From the NCBI RefSeq assembly GCF_028621955.1, contig NZ_CP117516.1, positions 1,138,001 through 1,202,000 on the forward strand: DNA of 64,000 nucleotides, given 5' to 3'. Below are positions 1 to 9,329 of this stretch, in pieces; positions within the stretch are counted from its first letter, which is position 1; every line of letters begins with the position of its first letter. Both the position numbers and the translations under genes were made by a program. The notes below the pieces were generated by a model, which saw only the letters and a program-made list of their open reading frames with translations, had not been told where the DNA came from and did no database searches. The DNA comes from Erythrobacter sp. BLCC-B19. Lineage in GTDB: Bacteria; Pseudomonadota; Alphaproteobacteria; Sphingomonadales; Sphingomonadaceae.

Positions 1-90
1 CTTGCGCGTTCTTCGCAATGTTCGGCACACACCGGGGCATTGATGCGAAAATCTTGCAACAGAGCGGCCAAGAGCGCATGAATTTCCCGC

Positions 91-531
91 ATGGACCGCA
101 TCGACCGGAAAATTCTTGAACTGCTCGCCGCAGACTCGCGCCTCACCGGGGAGCAACTGGGCGAGCGGGTCGGCCTCAGCCCTTCAGCGGCGCATCGCCG
201 CGTCAAGGCGCTGGAGGAGGCCGGCGCGATCCTCGGCTACCGCGCGCGGCTGTCGCGGGCGGCGCGGGGGAACCCTTCGACCGTGTTCGTGCAGGTGACC
301 CTGACCGATCAGCGGCAGGCGACCATGCTCGCCTTCGAGGCCGCCCTTGCCCGCACCGAACAGGTGGCCGAGGCCTATCTGATGAGCGGCCAGTCTGATT
401 ATCTCGTCAAGGTGCTGGTGCGCGACGATGACAGTTACGAACGCATCCACCGCGAAATCCTCTCGGCCCTGCCCGGCGTGCAGCGGTTGGTGAGCCAGTT
501 CACGATCCGTACATTGGAAGGCGGCGAATAG
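91..531 (+). CDS. Lrp/AsnC family transcriptional regulator
   Basis: This 146-residue protein has the normal length and layout of the Lrp/AsnC family. A winged helix-turn-helix spans about residues 1-60 (begins MDRIDRKILELLAADSR, with recognition helix LSPSAAHRRVKALE). A RAM effector-binding domain follows at about 65-140 and contains the typical Y-L-M-S-G-Q-S-D-Y-L segment. Members form octamers or hexadecamers and respond to amino acids. The target cannot be read from the sequence. It stands alone, with about 190 bases before the next gene; any divergent neighbour would lie outside the left edge. Confidence 0.9.
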   Translation: MDRIDRKILELLAADSRLTGEQLGERVGLSPSAAHRRVKALEEAGAILGYRARLSRAARGNPSTVFVQVTLTDQRQATMLAFEAALARTEQVAEAYLMSGQSDYLVKVLVRDDDSYERIHREILSALPGVQRLVSQFTIRTLEGGE

Positions 532-724
532 GCGCGCCGCAATTCGTCGCAAACGCGCCACAAGCGTGACAGCCGGATGACAGTCGCTTGTCCGATCAGC
601 CTTGCCGCTGATCGCCTGCCTCTTGTTTTTCCGACAGGAATCACGATCTGGCGAACCTTTCCTGTTACAATTGCGGGACAAGATTGCGGTAGAAAGTTAG
701 TTTTCCGACACGTATAGGACTGCC

Positions 725-1759
725 ATGGCCACCCCGATCTACGAATTTGCGCAAATCCCGCGGGTGGACCCGGCGCTGAAGGCGCGTGGCCGCGCGCGGC
801 GTGTGCGCGATGCGGGGCAGGCGCCCACGGTCGGCGTGATCTACAATCCCCGCAGCCACCGCAACCTTGGCGCGGATTTCGATTGCGGCGTGTGCCCGCA
901 CGTCCACATCGCCCAGCCGCGAGAGCGCGGGCAGCTGCCGCAGGCGCTCGCCGAGTTTGCCGACAAGGGCATCGACCTGCTCGTCATCAATGGCGGCGAT
1001 GGCACCGTGCGCGATGTGCTGACCACCGGACAGGCGATCTTCGGCGACGATTGGCCGGCCATCGCAGTGCTGCCCAAGGGCAAGACCAATGCGCTGACTG
1101 TCGATCTCGGCGTGCCGGATGACTGGACGCTGCAGGACGCGATCGACGCGCTCGATCACGGCAGCCGCGTCTGGCGCCGGCCGATGACGGTGGCGACCGC
1201 AGCCGAGCCGGGCAAGCGCGTGGCGGGCTTCATCCTCGGCGCAGGCGCCTTCACCAAGGCGACGCAGGCCGGGCAGAGCGCGCACAAGCTGGGCGCCTTC
1301 GATAGCATGGTGGTGGCCGTCACCGGGCTGTGGGCGCTGCTGCAATCGCTGTTCGCCACGCGCGGCAATCCCTGGCGCAAGGGCGCGAAGATGGCGATCG
1401 GCCTCGGTTCCTCGGACGCGCCGATGGCGCATAGCGGCCACGGCGACCCCGCGATGCGCCAGCTGCTGTTCGCCTCGACGCTCGAACGTCTGCCCGCCGG
1501 GATCAAGCCGTTCGGCCCGCTCAAGAACGGGCTGAAGCTGGTCGCGCTCGACCAGATTTCGCGCCGCACCACCGCGCTGATCCCGCTGGTGCTGCTCGGC
1601 AAGATCAAGGGCGGGCTGCGTCAACGCGGCATCCACCAGCTTGCGGCGAGCCAGTTCAGCCTCAGCATCGACGATCAGTTCATCCTCGATGGCGAGGCCT
1701 TCCCTGCGGGCGATTACCGGATCGAGCAGGGGCCGGAGCTCGCCTTCGTCGCGCCATGA
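725..1759 (+). CDS. diacylglycerol/sphingolipid kinase-like lipid kinase
   Basis: The 344-residue product has the catalytic fold of the diacylglycerol kinase family. The ATP-binding glycine motif GGDGTVRDV lies at residues 90-98, preceded by a strand-turn VGVIYNPRSHRN. It lacks a signal peptide and membrane segments, so it is probably cytoplasmic or peripheral. The family phosphorylates diacylglycerol or another lipid alcohol, for example yielding phosphatidic acid. The next gene starts within its stop codon (ATGA at 1756-1759), so the two are translationally coupled. That neighbour resembles a CDP-diacylglycerol synthase, which makes phosphatidate the likely product. The lipid substrate itself is inferred. 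Confidence 0.85.
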   Translation: MATPIYEFAQIPRVDPALKARGRARRVRDAGQAPTVGVIYNPRSHRNLGADFDCGVCPHVHIAQPRERGQLPQALAEFADKGIDLLVINGGDGTVRDVLTTGQAIFGDDWPAIAVLPKGKTNALTVDLGVPDDWTLQDAIDALDHGSRVWRRPMTVATAAEPGKRVAGFILGAGAFTKATQAGQSAHKLGAFDSMVVAVTGLWALLQSLFATRGNPWRKGAKMAIGLGSSDAPMAHSGHGDPAMRQLLFASTLERLPAGIKPFGPLKNGLKLVALDQISRRTTALIPLVLLGKIKGGLRQRGIHQLAASQFSLSIDDQFILDGEAFPAGDYRIEQGPELAFVAP

Positions 1760-2670
1760 CCGGGGCGCCCACCGGGGCGCTGGCCGACCGGATCGCCGCG
1801 CGCCTTGCCGTTCCCGTCATGCCTGCCGTGGAAGCCTTCGCGCGTGCACTTGCCGCAGCGGCGGGCGCGCGGGCGGTGTTGTTCTATGGCTCGAACCTGC
1901 GCACCGGATCGCTGGACGGGGTGCTCGATTTCTACATCCTGCTGCCCGGCACCGATGAAAGCGCGATCTGGCCGACAGTCAGCTATCACGAACGCGATCA
2001 CGAGGGCGTGACCCTGCGCGCCAAGGTCGCGACCATGCGGCTGGCGACCTTTGCCAAGGCGGCGAGCGGCGATCTGACCGACACCACCATCTGGGCGCGC
2101 TTCGTCCAGCCCTCCGCCCTCATCTGGGCCGAAGACGAGGCCGCGCGCGCCGAAGTGATCGCGGCTATCGCTGCTGCTGCCACCACCGCTGCCCGCCTCG
2201 CCGCCGCCCTCGGCCCGGCGCGCGGCACGGCGGAGGATTATTGGCGCGCCTTGTTCCGCGCCACCTACAGCGCCGAATTCCGGGTTGAGAAAGCGGGACG
2301 GGAGAATGACATTCTCAGCGTCAACGCCGATCACTTTGCGGGGCTGCTGCCGCTGGCACTGGACGCGGCAGGGATTGATCCCGGCCTTGCGGACGCAACC
2401 CTCAACCCGCGCCTCTCCTCGGCCGAGCGCGATCAGACCCTGCGCTGGTGGAAACAGCGCCGCCGCATGGGCAAGCCGCTCAACCTGCTGCGGCTCGTCA
2501 AGGCGAGCACCACCTTCGAGGGCGCGGCGCGCTATGCGGCGTGGAAGATCGAGCGGCACACCGGGATGCCGGTCAAGCTCACGCCATTTCGCGAACGCTG
2601 GCCCTTGCTGGCCGCGCCGCAGGTCTTGTGGGACTTGAGCCAGCACCGCCGCCGCCAGCGCGACGGCTGA
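1756..2670 (+). CDS. Tam41-like nucleotidyltransferase, possible CDP-diacylglycerol synthase
   Basis: This 304-residue soluble protein has a nucleotidyltransferase signature: YGS at residues 44-46 (context VLFYGSNLRTGSLDGVLDF) followed by an aspartate strand VLDFYILL with D58. From memory, yeast Tam41 and human TAMM41, the mitochondrial CDP-DAG synthases unrelated to CdsA, share YGS...(L/I)D, a Lys-Val/Tyr strand followed by a segment like LTDTTIWARFVQPSALIW, a Y-(W/K)-x-L/I-x-x-A-x-Y-S/A motif (here YWRALFRATYSAEFR), and a basic C-terminal helix pair. All occur here in the same order. The gene overlaps the upstream lipid kinase by four bases, so phosphatidate made by one enzyme could be CMP-activated by the other. 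The reaction is inference; a nucleotidyltransferase fold is well supported. Confidence 0.65.
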   Translation: MTGAPTGALADRIAARLAVPVMPAVEAFARALAAAAGARAVLFYGSNLRTGSLDGVLDFYILLPGTDESAIWPTVSYHERDHEGVTLRAKVATMRLATFAKAASGDLTDTTIWARFVQPSALIWAEDEAARAEVIAAIAAAATTAARLAAALGPARGTAEDYWRALFRATYSAEFRVEKAGRENDILSVNADHFAGLLPLALDAAGIDPGLADATLNPRLSSAERDQTLRWWKQRRRMGKPLNLLRLVKASTTFEGAARYAAWKIERHTGMPVKLTPFRERWPLLAAPQVLWDLSQHRRRQRDG

Positions 2671-2676
2671 TGCGCC

Positions 2677-3213
2677 TCAGAGATATTGCATGTTGATCGT
2701 CATGCGGGTGATGCCCTCACCCGCACGGAAGCGCACCTTGTCGACCGAAGGCGGGCGCGGGACGAGGCCGAGGATCTTCTTGATCCCGGGGTTGTTCGAC
2801 ATCCCCGCGCCGTCGGTCGACACGTCGGTCTTGCGGTTGCCGTTGGCGTCATGCTGGACCGCGATGGCGAAATCGCCGGTGGCCGGCAGCGGCACACACA
2901 CCGTCATGCTGCCCTTCTGCGGGCGCGCATCGACGCGCATGACGTAGCGCTTGCTCTCCAGCCAGTCGCTGGCGCGGGCGGGGTAGGCACGCACGAACAG
3001 GTTGCCGTCGCCAGACTTCAACCCGTTGATCGTGACCCGCACCGCCGGCCCCTTGGCGCCGGGGGCGCACAGGTTGAGATCGTTATTCATGCTGCGCGCA
3101 TAGGTATAGGTCTGCGCGGCGAGCGGCGCGGCAACCGCGGCGCCAGCCAGCACCACACCCGCCGCAAGGGCAGGCCAGTCGGGCAGGCGGAAGGAAAGCA
3201 GTCGGGCGGTCAT
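2677..3213 (-). CDS. DUF2141 domain-containing exported protein
   Basis: The 178-residue product starts with an N-terminal hydrophobic signal (LAAGVVLAGAAVAAPLAAQ, likely cleaved after AQ). A DUF2141 beta-sandwich follows, with the family's hallmarks VTINGLKSGDGNLFVRAYP, a central FAIAVQHDANGNRKTD and a closing P-P-S-V-D-K-V-R-F segment. I chose the ATG at 3213 because it is followed directly by the signal peptide and preceded by an AAGAGA element. It is convergent with the Tam41-like gene, seven bases apart. Function is unknown for the family; a periplasmic location is inferred. Confidence 0.85.
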   Translation of the reverse strand: MTARLLSFRLPDWPALAAGVVLAGAAVAAPLAAQTYTYARSMNNDLNLCAPGAKGPAVRVTINGLKSGDGNLFVRAYPARASDWLESKRYVMRVDARPQKGSMTVCVPLPATGDFAIAVQHDANGNRKTDVSTDGAGMSNNPGIKKILGLVPRPPSVDKVRFRAGEGITRMTINMQYL

Positions 3214-3435
3214 GGGCGTCTCTTGCGTAAGGGTGAGGGCGGCAGGGCGCAAGCGGGCTGCGCGTCAGGGCCAGAGGGTGATTGATCCGCCTTGTGCACC
3301 ATCCCGTCTGAATTGCGGCTTAATTGAACGCACACCCGTCCCAGACCGTGGAAAAGCCTGCCCTTGCGCCTTGTCCCCTGATTCACGGCTCCCGTATGGC
3401 TGGTAGAGCGTCATAAAGAGGCCCGCTGCCGCGCC

Positions 3436-4098
3436 ATGCCATCACCGCTTATTTCCCCTTCGATCCTGTCTGCCGACTTTGCCCGGCTGGGCGAGGAGGT
3501 GCGCGCGGTGGATGCGGCCGGGGCGGACTGGATCCATATCGACGTGATGGACGGGCATTTCGTGCCCAATATCACCATCGGCCCCGATGTCGTGAAGGCA
3601 TTGCGCCCGCACACCCGCAAGCCGTTCGACGTCCACCTGATGATCGCGCCGGTCGATCCCTACCTTCAGGCCTTTGCCGAGGCAGGGGCGGATATCATCA
3701 CCGTCCACCCCGAAGCGGGCCCGCACATCCACCGCACGCTGCAGGCGATCAAGGGGCTGGGCAAGAAGGCCGGGGTGGTGATCAATCCGGGCACGCCGGT
3801 CGAGGTGCTCGACAACCTGATGGACATGGCCGATCTCATTCTGGTGATGAGCGTGAACCCCGGCTTCGGCGGGCAGAGCTTCATCCCCTCGCAATTGGAC
3901 AAGATCGCCCGCATCCGCTCGATGATCACCCGCTCGGGCCGGGCGATCCACCTCGAGGTCGATGGCGGCGTCAATGCCGAGACCGCGCGGATGTGCGTCG
4001 AGGCCGGGGCTGATGTGCTGGTCGCAGGCTCGGCGACGTTCAAGGGCGGGCCGGATGCCTACGCTGCCAATATCGCGGCGTTGAAGGGCAGGGGATAA
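3436..4098 (+). CDS. rpe: ribulose-phosphate 3-epimerase
   Basis: The 220-residue TIM-barrel enzyme interconverts D-ribulose 5-phosphate and D-xylulose 5-phosphate in the pentose phosphate pathway. Diagnostic motifs are present in order: [13 protein letters not shown] at the N-terminus, [14 protein letters not shown] with metal and catalytic aspartate/histidine residues, [18 protein letters not shown], and the phosphate-binding VDGGVN plus VAGSATF near the end. Its TAA stop overlaps the downstream ATG (ATAATG at 4095-4100), so the heparinase-like gene is probably co-translated. Confidence 0.97.
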   Translation: MPSPLISPSILSADFARLGEEVRAVDAAGADWIHIDVMDGHFVPNITIGPDVVKALRPHTRKPFDVHLMIAPVDPYLQAFAEAGADIITVHPEAGPHIHRTLQAIKGLGKKAGVVINPGTPVEVLDNLMDMADLILVMSVNPGFGGQSFIPSQLDKIARIRSMITRSGRAIHLEVDGGVNAETARMCVEAGADVLVAGSATFKGGPDAYAANIAALKGRG

Positions 4099-5969
4099 TG
4101 GCGACGCTGCTGCGCTCTCCGGCCGCCGCGCGCGCCGAGGCGCTGGTGGAACGGGCCGCGGATGCGCCGCTGCTGATGCTGTCAGACACGCCTGAGCCGA
4201 CCGCCGAACAGGCCGATGCGCCCCCACCCGCAGAACCGGGGCGGGCGCTGGCGCTGTCGGATGTGATCGCGGTCAAGTCCGGCCCCGGCGAGGCGCTGAT
4301 CCGCTGGGCCTATCGTCTGGGCGTGCCCGGCCACGCGCTCGCAGCCCCCTTCCGCCGCCCCCAAGCGGTGCGGGTGCTGGCGACTGTTACCAGCCCCAAT
4401 CGCGGCGACCGCGCGGCAGGCACGGCGCTGCGCGCCGGGCACTTCCTGATCCACGGCGTGCGCCTGCCGATCGCCAGCTTCGATTTTTCCGCCCCCGCGC
4501 GCCATGCACCCGGCGTGGAGCGGGTCGTGCATTCCTTCGGCTGGCTCGCCGATCTCGCCGCCAGCGCCGCGCGCGCCGAGGCCTCGTCGGTGGCCGAGCG
4601 GATCGCGACGCTGTGGCTCCACAGCCACCGCGACATCGGCAAGGGGCCAGCGTGGGAGGCGGAATATACCGGCCTGCGCCTGATGGCCTGGCTGGTCCAC
4701 GCTCCCTTGGTCTTGGGCGGCACCGACAAGACGCTGAAATCGCGGATGCTCGCCGCCATCGCCGAGACCGCCGGCTGGCTCGACAAGCGCGCACCGAAGG
4801 AGCCCGCCGGGTTCGGGCAGGTCGCCGCTTTTGCCGGGGTCGTGGCGGCGGGGCTGCTGCTCCCTCACGGCAAGCCCCGGCGGCTGTTCGGCGAGGCGGG
4901 CCTCGTCAAGGCGCTGGGCGACATGGTGGGCGAGGATGGCGGCGTGCTGTCGCGCTGCCCTGCGGCGCAGCTCGACGCGATCCGCCTGCTGACCGATCTG
5001 CTGGCGTGTTACGATGCCGTGGACATCACCCCGCCTCCCGCGCTCGCCGTCATGCGCGAGCTGCTGGTGCCGCCGCTGCTGGCCTTGCGGCACGGCGACG
5101 GCGCGCTGGGCAATTGGCAGGGGCAGGGCGCAATCAGTGCCGAGCGGGTCAGCGCCGCGATTGAAGCCTCGGGCGTGCGCACCCGTCCGCTCGCGCTGGC
5201 GGCCGGGTGGGGTTACAGCCGGATCAAGGCGGGCGACACGCTGCTGCAATTCGACACCGCTCCGCCCCCACGCGCGAAGCACGCGCGGGTCGGCTGCGCT
5301 TCGACCCTCGCCTTCGAACTCAGCGACGGGCCGCAGCGGATCATCGTCAATTGCGGGGGTGCGGCGCTCGCCGGGGGGTTGGTGCCGGCGCGCATCGGGC
5401 AGGGCTTGCGCGCCACGGCGGCCTTTTCGACGCTGGTGCTCGACAATGCCAATTCCACCGCCGTCCAGCTCAACGGCCAGCTTGGCAAGGGGGTCGAGAC
5501 GGTCGAGCTGGAGCGCCGCCAGATCGCCAGCCGCCGCGGGCGCGAGGCGACCCGGATCGAGGCCGCGCATGATGGCTATGCGGGCCGCTTCGGTCTCTCC
5601 CACCGCCGCATCCTCACCTTGAGTGGCGACGGCACCGAACTGGCGGGCGAGGACATCCTTGTCCCCGTCGGCAAGTCGGGCAAGCGCGGCAAGATCGCCT
5701 TTGCGCTGCGCTTCCACCTCGGGCGCGGGGTCGAAGTGCAGCTTGCCCCCGACAAGCGCGGGGCGAGCCTGCTGTTGCCCGACGGTCGGCTCTGGCAATT
5801 CCGGCTCGGCGGGGATAGGGGCGAGGCCGACGCAATCACCCTGTCCGCCGAGGACAGCCTGTGGGTCGACGGCGAGGGCCGCCCGCACGCCACAGAGCAG
5901 CTGGTGATCGAGGGACTGGCATTGCGCAGCGGGGGGCAATTCTCCTGGCTGTTCAGGAAAACAGGGTAG
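4098..5969 (+). CDS. heparinase II/III family protein
   Basis: The 623-residue protein has the two-part layout of the heparinase II/III-like family. An N-terminal alpha-helical toroid runs to about residue 340, including an [17 protein letters not shown] helix. A beta-sandwich C-terminal half follows, beginning near [17 protein letters not shown] and continuing with [16 protein letters not shown]. Family enzymes act as polysaccharide lyases, but in sphingomonads this gene sits between rpe and purH without other polysaccharide genes, so the substrate is unknown. No signal peptide is evident. It starts on the stop of rpe and is followed nine bases later by purH. Confidence 0.85.
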   Translation: MATLLRSPAAARAEALVERAADAPLLMLSDTPEPTAEQADAPPPAEPGRALALSDVIAVKSGPGEALIRWAYRLGVPGHALAAPFRRPQAVRVLATVTSPNRGDRAAGTALRAGHFLIHGVRLPIASFDFSAPARHAPGVERVVHSFGWLADLAASAARAEASSVAERIATLWLHSHRDIGKGPAWEAEYTGLRLMAWLVHAPLVLGGTDKTLKSRMLAAIAETAGWLDKRAPKEPAGFGQVAAFAGVVAAGLLLPHGKPRRLFGEAGLVKALGDMVGEDGGVLSRCPAAQLDAIRLLTDLLACYDAVDITPPPALAVMRELLVPPLLALRHGDGALGNWQGQGAISAERVSAAIEASGVRTRPLALAAGWGYSRIKAGDTLLQFDTAPPPRAKHARVGCASTLAFELSDGPQRIIVNCGGAALAGGLVPARIGQGLRATAAFSTLVLDNANSTAVQLNGQLGKGVETVELERRQIASRRGREATRIEAAHDGYAGRFGLSHRRILTLSGDGTELAGEDILVPVGKSGKRGKIAFALRFHLGRGVEVQLAPDKRGASLLLPDGRLWQFRLGGDRGEADAITLSAEDSLWVDGEGRPHATEQLVIEGLALRSGGQFSWLFRKTG

Positions 5970-5977
5970 ATTTCAGC

Positions 5978-7579
5978 ATGAGTGAAGGTGCGATCCGGCG
6001 GGCGCTGCTGTCAGTGTCCGACAAGAGCGGTTTGGCGGAACTGGGCGCGGCCCTTGCCGAGCGGGGTGTGGAACTGGTCAGCACCGGCGGCACCGCCAAG
6101 GCCTTGCGCGATGCGGGGCTTGCGGTGAAGGACGTCTCCGATCTCACCGGCTTTCCCGAGATGATGGACGGGCGGGTCAAGACCCTCCACCCCACGGTCC
6201 ACGGCGGGCTGCTGGCCCTGCGCGACAACCCCGAGCACGTCGCCGCGATGGAGGCCCACGGGATCGGCGCGATCGATCTGGTGGTGGTCAACCTTTACCC
6301 CTTCGAGGCGACCGTGGCGAAGGGTGCCGACCGCGCGGAAGTGATCGAGAACATCGACATCGGCGGACCTTCGATGGTGCGTTCGGCGGCGAAGAACCAC
6401 GGTTTCGTGACGATCCTGACCGATCCCGCCGACTACGCCACGCTGGTCGCTGAAATGGACGCCAATGGCGGCGCGACGACGCAGGCGTTCCGCACCCGCA
6501 TGGCGGGCAAGGCCTATGCCCGCACCGCTGCCTATGACAGCGCGATTGCCAGCTGGTTCGCCTTCTCCCCCGCCGCCTCGGACGAGCCGACACTCTTCCC
6601 CGAAACGCTCCCCATGGCGCTAAAGCGCGCCGATACGCTGCGCTACGGCGAGAACCCGCACCAGATGGCGGCGATCTATGTCCCGCAGGTGTCGGGCACC
6701 GCAGGCGTGCCGCAGGCGACGCAGTTGCAGGGCAAGGAGCTGTCCTACAACAACTTGAACGACGCGGACGCCGCGCTGGAACTCGCCGCCGAGTTTGCCG
6801 GGCAGGAACCGGCGGTGGTGATCGTCAAGCACGCCAACCCTTGCGGCGTGGCGCAGGGCGGATCGCTGCTGTCGGCGTGGGAAGCGGCGCTGGCCTGCGA
6901 TTCCGTGTCGGCCTTCGGCGGCATTGTTGCCGTGAACACCGAACTCGACGCTGCCACGGCTGAGGCCATCAGCGCCATCTTCACCGAAGTCGTGATCGCC
7001 CCCAGCGTGTCCGCCGAGGCGCGCGAGATCTTCGCGAAGAAGAAGAACCTGCGCCTGCTCGAATGCGGCGCGCTGCCCAACCCGCGCCGGGGCGGGCTGG
7101 CGCTCAAGACCATTGCCGGGGGCGTGCTGATCCAGTCGCGCGACAACGGGGCGATTTCGGCGGATGACCTCAAGGTCGTAACCAAGCGCGCGCCCACCGA
7201 GCAGGAACTCAAGGACTGCCTCTTCGCCTGGACCGTCGCGCGCCACGTCAAGTCCAACGCCATCGTCTATGCCAAGGACGGCGCGACTGCCGGGATCGGC
7301 GCGGGCCAGATGAACCGCCGCGATTCGGCGCGCATCGCCGCGATCAAGGCCAAGGAAGCCGCCGAGACCTATGGCTGGCCCGCCCCGCGCACCCAAGGCA
7401 GCGCGGTCGCCTCAGACGCCTTCTTCCCCTTCGCCGACGGGTTGATCTCGGCCGCCGAAGCGGGCGCGACCGCCGTGATCCAGCCGGGCGGCTCGATCCG
7501 CGACGACGAGGTGATCGCCGCCGCCGACGCAGCGGGGCTGGCGATGGTCTTCACCGGGATGCGGCATTTCCGGCATTGA
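5978..7579 (+). CDS. purH: bifunctional AICAR formyltransferase / IMP cyclohydrolase
   Basis: The 533-residue enzyme catalyses the last two steps of IMP synthesis. The N-terminal MGS-like IMP cyclohydrolase domain (about 1-190) carries [20 protein letters not shown] and [14 protein letters not shown]. The larger AICAR transformylase domain holds [36 protein letters not shown] and DAFFPFADG, including the catalytic Lys-His pair. The ATG at 5978 is chosen because it gives the family start [12 protein letters not shown]; an upstream in-frame start would overlap the heparinase gene heavily. A hairpin-bearing intergenic repeat follows the stop. Confidence 0.98.
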   Translation: MSEGAIRRALLSVSDKSGLAELGAALAERGVELVSTGGTAKALRDAGLAVKDVSDLTGFPEMMDGRVKTLHPTVHGGLLALRDNPEHVAAMEAHGIGAIDLVVVNLYPFEATVAKGADRAEVIENIDIGGPSMVRSAAKNHGFVTILTDPADYATLVAEMDANGGATTQAFRTRMAGKAYARTAAYDSAIASWFAFSPAASDEPTLFPETLPMALKRADTLRYGENPHQMAAIYVPQVSGTAGVPQATQLQGKELSYNNLNDADAALELAAEFAGQEPAVVIVKHANPCGVAQGGSLLSAWEAALACDSVSAFGGIVAVNTELDAATAEAISAIFTEVVIAPSVSAEAREIFAKKKNLRLLECGALPNPRRGGLALKTIAGGVLIQSRDNGAISADDLKVVTKRAPTEQELKDCLFAWTVARHVKSNAIVYAKDGATAGIGAGQMNRRDSARIAAIKAKEAAETYGWPAPRTQGSAVASDAFFPFADGLISAAEAGATAVIQPGGSIRDDEVIAAADAAGLAMVFTGMRHFRH

Positions 7580-7586
7580 TTTGTGT

Positions 7587-7690
7587 GCGGGGGCGCCTCC
7601 GCGCCCCCGTCCTCGGTGCTGCTTCCTTCGCTTCGCTACGGAGCACCTGCGGCTCGCGCGCGTGCGCTCGCGGCGCTGCGCGCCGGAATG
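7587..7690 (+). repeat. dispersed intergenic repeat copy 1 (hairpin plus conserved tail)
   Basis: A perfect 8-bp hairpin (GGGGGCGC, loop CTCC, GCGCCCCC) lies at 7589-7608, 10 bases after the purH stop, and probably acts as its terminator although no T-run follows. The tail beginning GTCCTCGGTGCT and continuing TTCGCTTCGCTACGG, CCTGCGGCTCGCGCGCGTGC matches a second copy at 23960-24072 on the other strand and, in its first half, a third copy at 24957-25045. The rest of the 327-base gap up to 7906 holds the presumed promoter of the next gene and nothing else I recognise. Confidence 0.75.
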
Positions 7691-7906
7691 GGTGCGTGAA
7701 CGCCGCCGCCTTTACGCACTTACACGCAGTTCGTCGCAGGCCGGACACCTCTCGCCCCGCCCCTAGACCCGGCGCAACTTTTTCACAGGGCTTTCGTAAC
7801 CACTCTAGGGCCGCAACCTAATCGGGCCTGACCGCCATGTTCATCCCGCCGCAATTCGGCGTCGGGCAGAGGCCACGGCGGAACCCACGCGAATCACGAG
7901 CCTCTC

Positions 7907-8092
7907 ATGCGCTTCCTCTCCTCCGACCTGTTTCGCAATTTCGGCATCGGCTTTGTCCTTGGGGCAGTGCTGGTCGTCGGCGCGAACGCGGAAGATTGGG
8001 ACGCGACCGGGGCGCCTGCGCAGGCAGCCGAGGTGCAGCCCACCGCCCCCGCTCCCGCGCCTGAGTTCGTGATCGCGCCTTCCGAAGGCTGA
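7907..8092 (+). CDS. small membrane-anchored or exported hypothetical protein
   Basis: This 61-residue protein begins MRFLSSDLFRNFGIGF and has one hydrophobic segment (about residues 11-27, GIGFVLGAVLVVGANA). A short acidic, then proline/alanine-rich tail follows. It could be a signal anchor or a cleaved secretion signal. It ends four bases before msrA, so the two are probably one transcript. I do not recognise a family; the consistent codon use, the spacing to msrA and the clean signal segment support it being real. Confidence 0.6.
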   Translation: MRFLSSDLFRNFGIGFVLGAVLVVGANAEDWDATGAPAQAAEVQPTAPAPAPEFVIAPSEG

Positions 8093-8096
8093 TCCC

Positions 8097-8780
8097 ATGC
8101 ACAAATTCGCCGTTCTTCTCGCCGCCGGTTCGCTGGCGCTGAGCGCGTGCGCCGGCCCCGTTGCTGCCGCCGAAGAGCCGGTCAACACCCCCGCCGCCAC
8201 CCGCGTCGCCAAGGAGAAGCCCGGCCTCAAGACCGCAATCTTCGCCGGCGGATGCTTCTGGGGGGTCGAGGGCGTGTTCAGCCATGTGAAGGGCGTGACC
8301 GGCGCGGTGTCGGGCTATCACGGCGGCACGGCCAAGACCGCCAAGTACGACATCATCACCAGCGGCGTCACCACCCACGCAGAAAGCGTCAAGGTGACCT
8401 ATGACCCGGCGGTGGTGCGGTATGACCAGCTGTTGCGGATCTACTTTGCGGTGATCGCCGATCCGACCCTCAAGAACCGCCAAGGCCCGGACGTCGGCGC
8501 GCATTACCGCACCGCAATCGTCCCGATGAACGCCGAACAGAGCGCGGTTGCCGCCGCCTATATCGCGCAGCTCGGCAAGGCCAAGCTGTGGTCCAAGCCG
8601 ATCGTCACCAAGATCGAACCCTACAAGGCGTTCTATGCGGCGGAAGACTATCATCAGGACTTCATGCTCAACAATCCCAAGCACGGCTACATCCTGCGCT
8701 GGGACGCGCCCAAGGTGGCGGCGCTGAAGGCGATGTTCCCCAAGCTCTACCGGGCGACTTTCCTGAAGGACGCGGGGTAA
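8097..8780 (+). CDS. msrA: peptide-methionine (S)-S-oxide reductase, exported lipoprotein form
   Basis: The 227-residue protein reduces methionine-S-sulfoxide in proteins. The catalytic motif GGCFWG places the nucleophilic cysteine at residue 53. The family motifs GYHGG, TTHAESV and the EDYHQDF segment follow. Unlike the usual cytoplasmic MsrA, it begins with a lipoprotein signal ending in LSAC (Cys18), so the enzyme is predicted to be anchored in the periplasm. Resolving cysteines near the C-terminus are not apparent, so recycling may rely on an external reductant. An exported MsrB is encoded at 27879-28379. Confidence 0.95.
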   Translation: MHKFAVLLAAGSLALSACAGPVAAAEEPVNTPAATRVAKEKPGLKTAIFAGGCFWGVEGVFSHVKGVTGAVSGYHGGTAKTAKYDIITSGVTTHAESVKVTYDPAVVRYDQLLRIYFAVIADPTLKNRQGPDVGAHYRTAIVPMNAEQSAVAAAYIAQLGKAKLWSKPIVTKIEPYKAFYAAEDYHQDFMLNNPKHGYILRWDAPKVAALKAMFPKLYRATFLKDAG

Positions 8781-8831
8781 GGCGGGGCACCCCACTGGCG
8801 TTCGCCCGCCTGCTCCATTATATCCCCGCCC

Positions 8832-9296
8832 ATGGGACAGCACGCGCATACGCATCACGAACATTCCGGCGAAAGCCTCGTCGCCGAGGCGGCCCGCGCG
8901 CTGGTCGCTTGCGGAGAGCAATGGACTGCCATGCGCGAGGCCGTGTTCGCCGAGCTGGCACGCCATGAACGCCCCGTCTCGGCCTATGACATCGCCGACA
9001 ACCTTTCCGCCGCGCGCGGCAAGCGGGTCGCGCCCAACTCGGTCTATCGCATCCTCGATGTGTTCGTGACCAACAACCTCGCGATGCGGGTCGAGAGCGC
9101 CAATGCCTATCTCGCCAACACCCATCCGGGCTGCGCGCATGACTGCATCTTCCTCGTGTGCGACGAATGTGGCGAGGCGGCGCACGTCGACGACGAGGAG
9201 GTGAGCCGTGCGGTGCGCGCCATCGCCGCCGCCCGCGCCTTCAAGGCCGAACGGCCCGTTCTGGAAATCCGCGGGCTGTGCAAGGCCTGTACATGA
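8832..9296 (+). CDS. Fur family transcriptional regulator, Zur-like
   Basis: The 154-residue protein has a Fur-type winged helix (about residues 15-90: AMREAVFAELARHERPVSAYD and VAPNSVYRILDVF) and a C-terminal metal/dimer domain. Two cysteine pairs, CDEC and CKAC, form the structural zinc site, and there are HPGCAHDCIF ligands plus a His-rich N-terminus (MGQHAHTHHEH). The HPGCAHD pattern and absence of the Fur HHDH motif favour a zinc-responsive (Zur) member, but this is inference. Regulated zinc genes are not adjacent; the msrA gene lies 51 bases upstream. Confidence 0.85.
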   Translation: MGQHAHTHHEHSGESLVAEAARALVACGEQWTAMREAVFAELARHERPVSAYDIADNLSAARGKRVAPNSVYRILDVFVTNNLAMRVESANAYLANTHPGCAHDCIFLVCDECGEAAHVDDEEVSRAVRAIAAARAFKAERPVLEIRGLCKACT

Positions 9297-9329
9297 TCGG
9301 TCGGCGCGTCTGACGGCGCGGGGGGCCGG

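Noticed and set aside
12..49. Inverted TTCGCA/TGCGAA upstream of the Lrp/AsnC gene
   Set aside because: Six-base arms with a 26-base gap can occur by chance and do not match an Lrp-type consensus well enough.
4098..5969. Heparinase-like gene as part of a polysaccharide utilisation locus
   Set aside because: Neighbours are rpe and purH, with no SusCD, transporter, sulfatase or other glycan genes; a housekeeping or envelope role is more likely.
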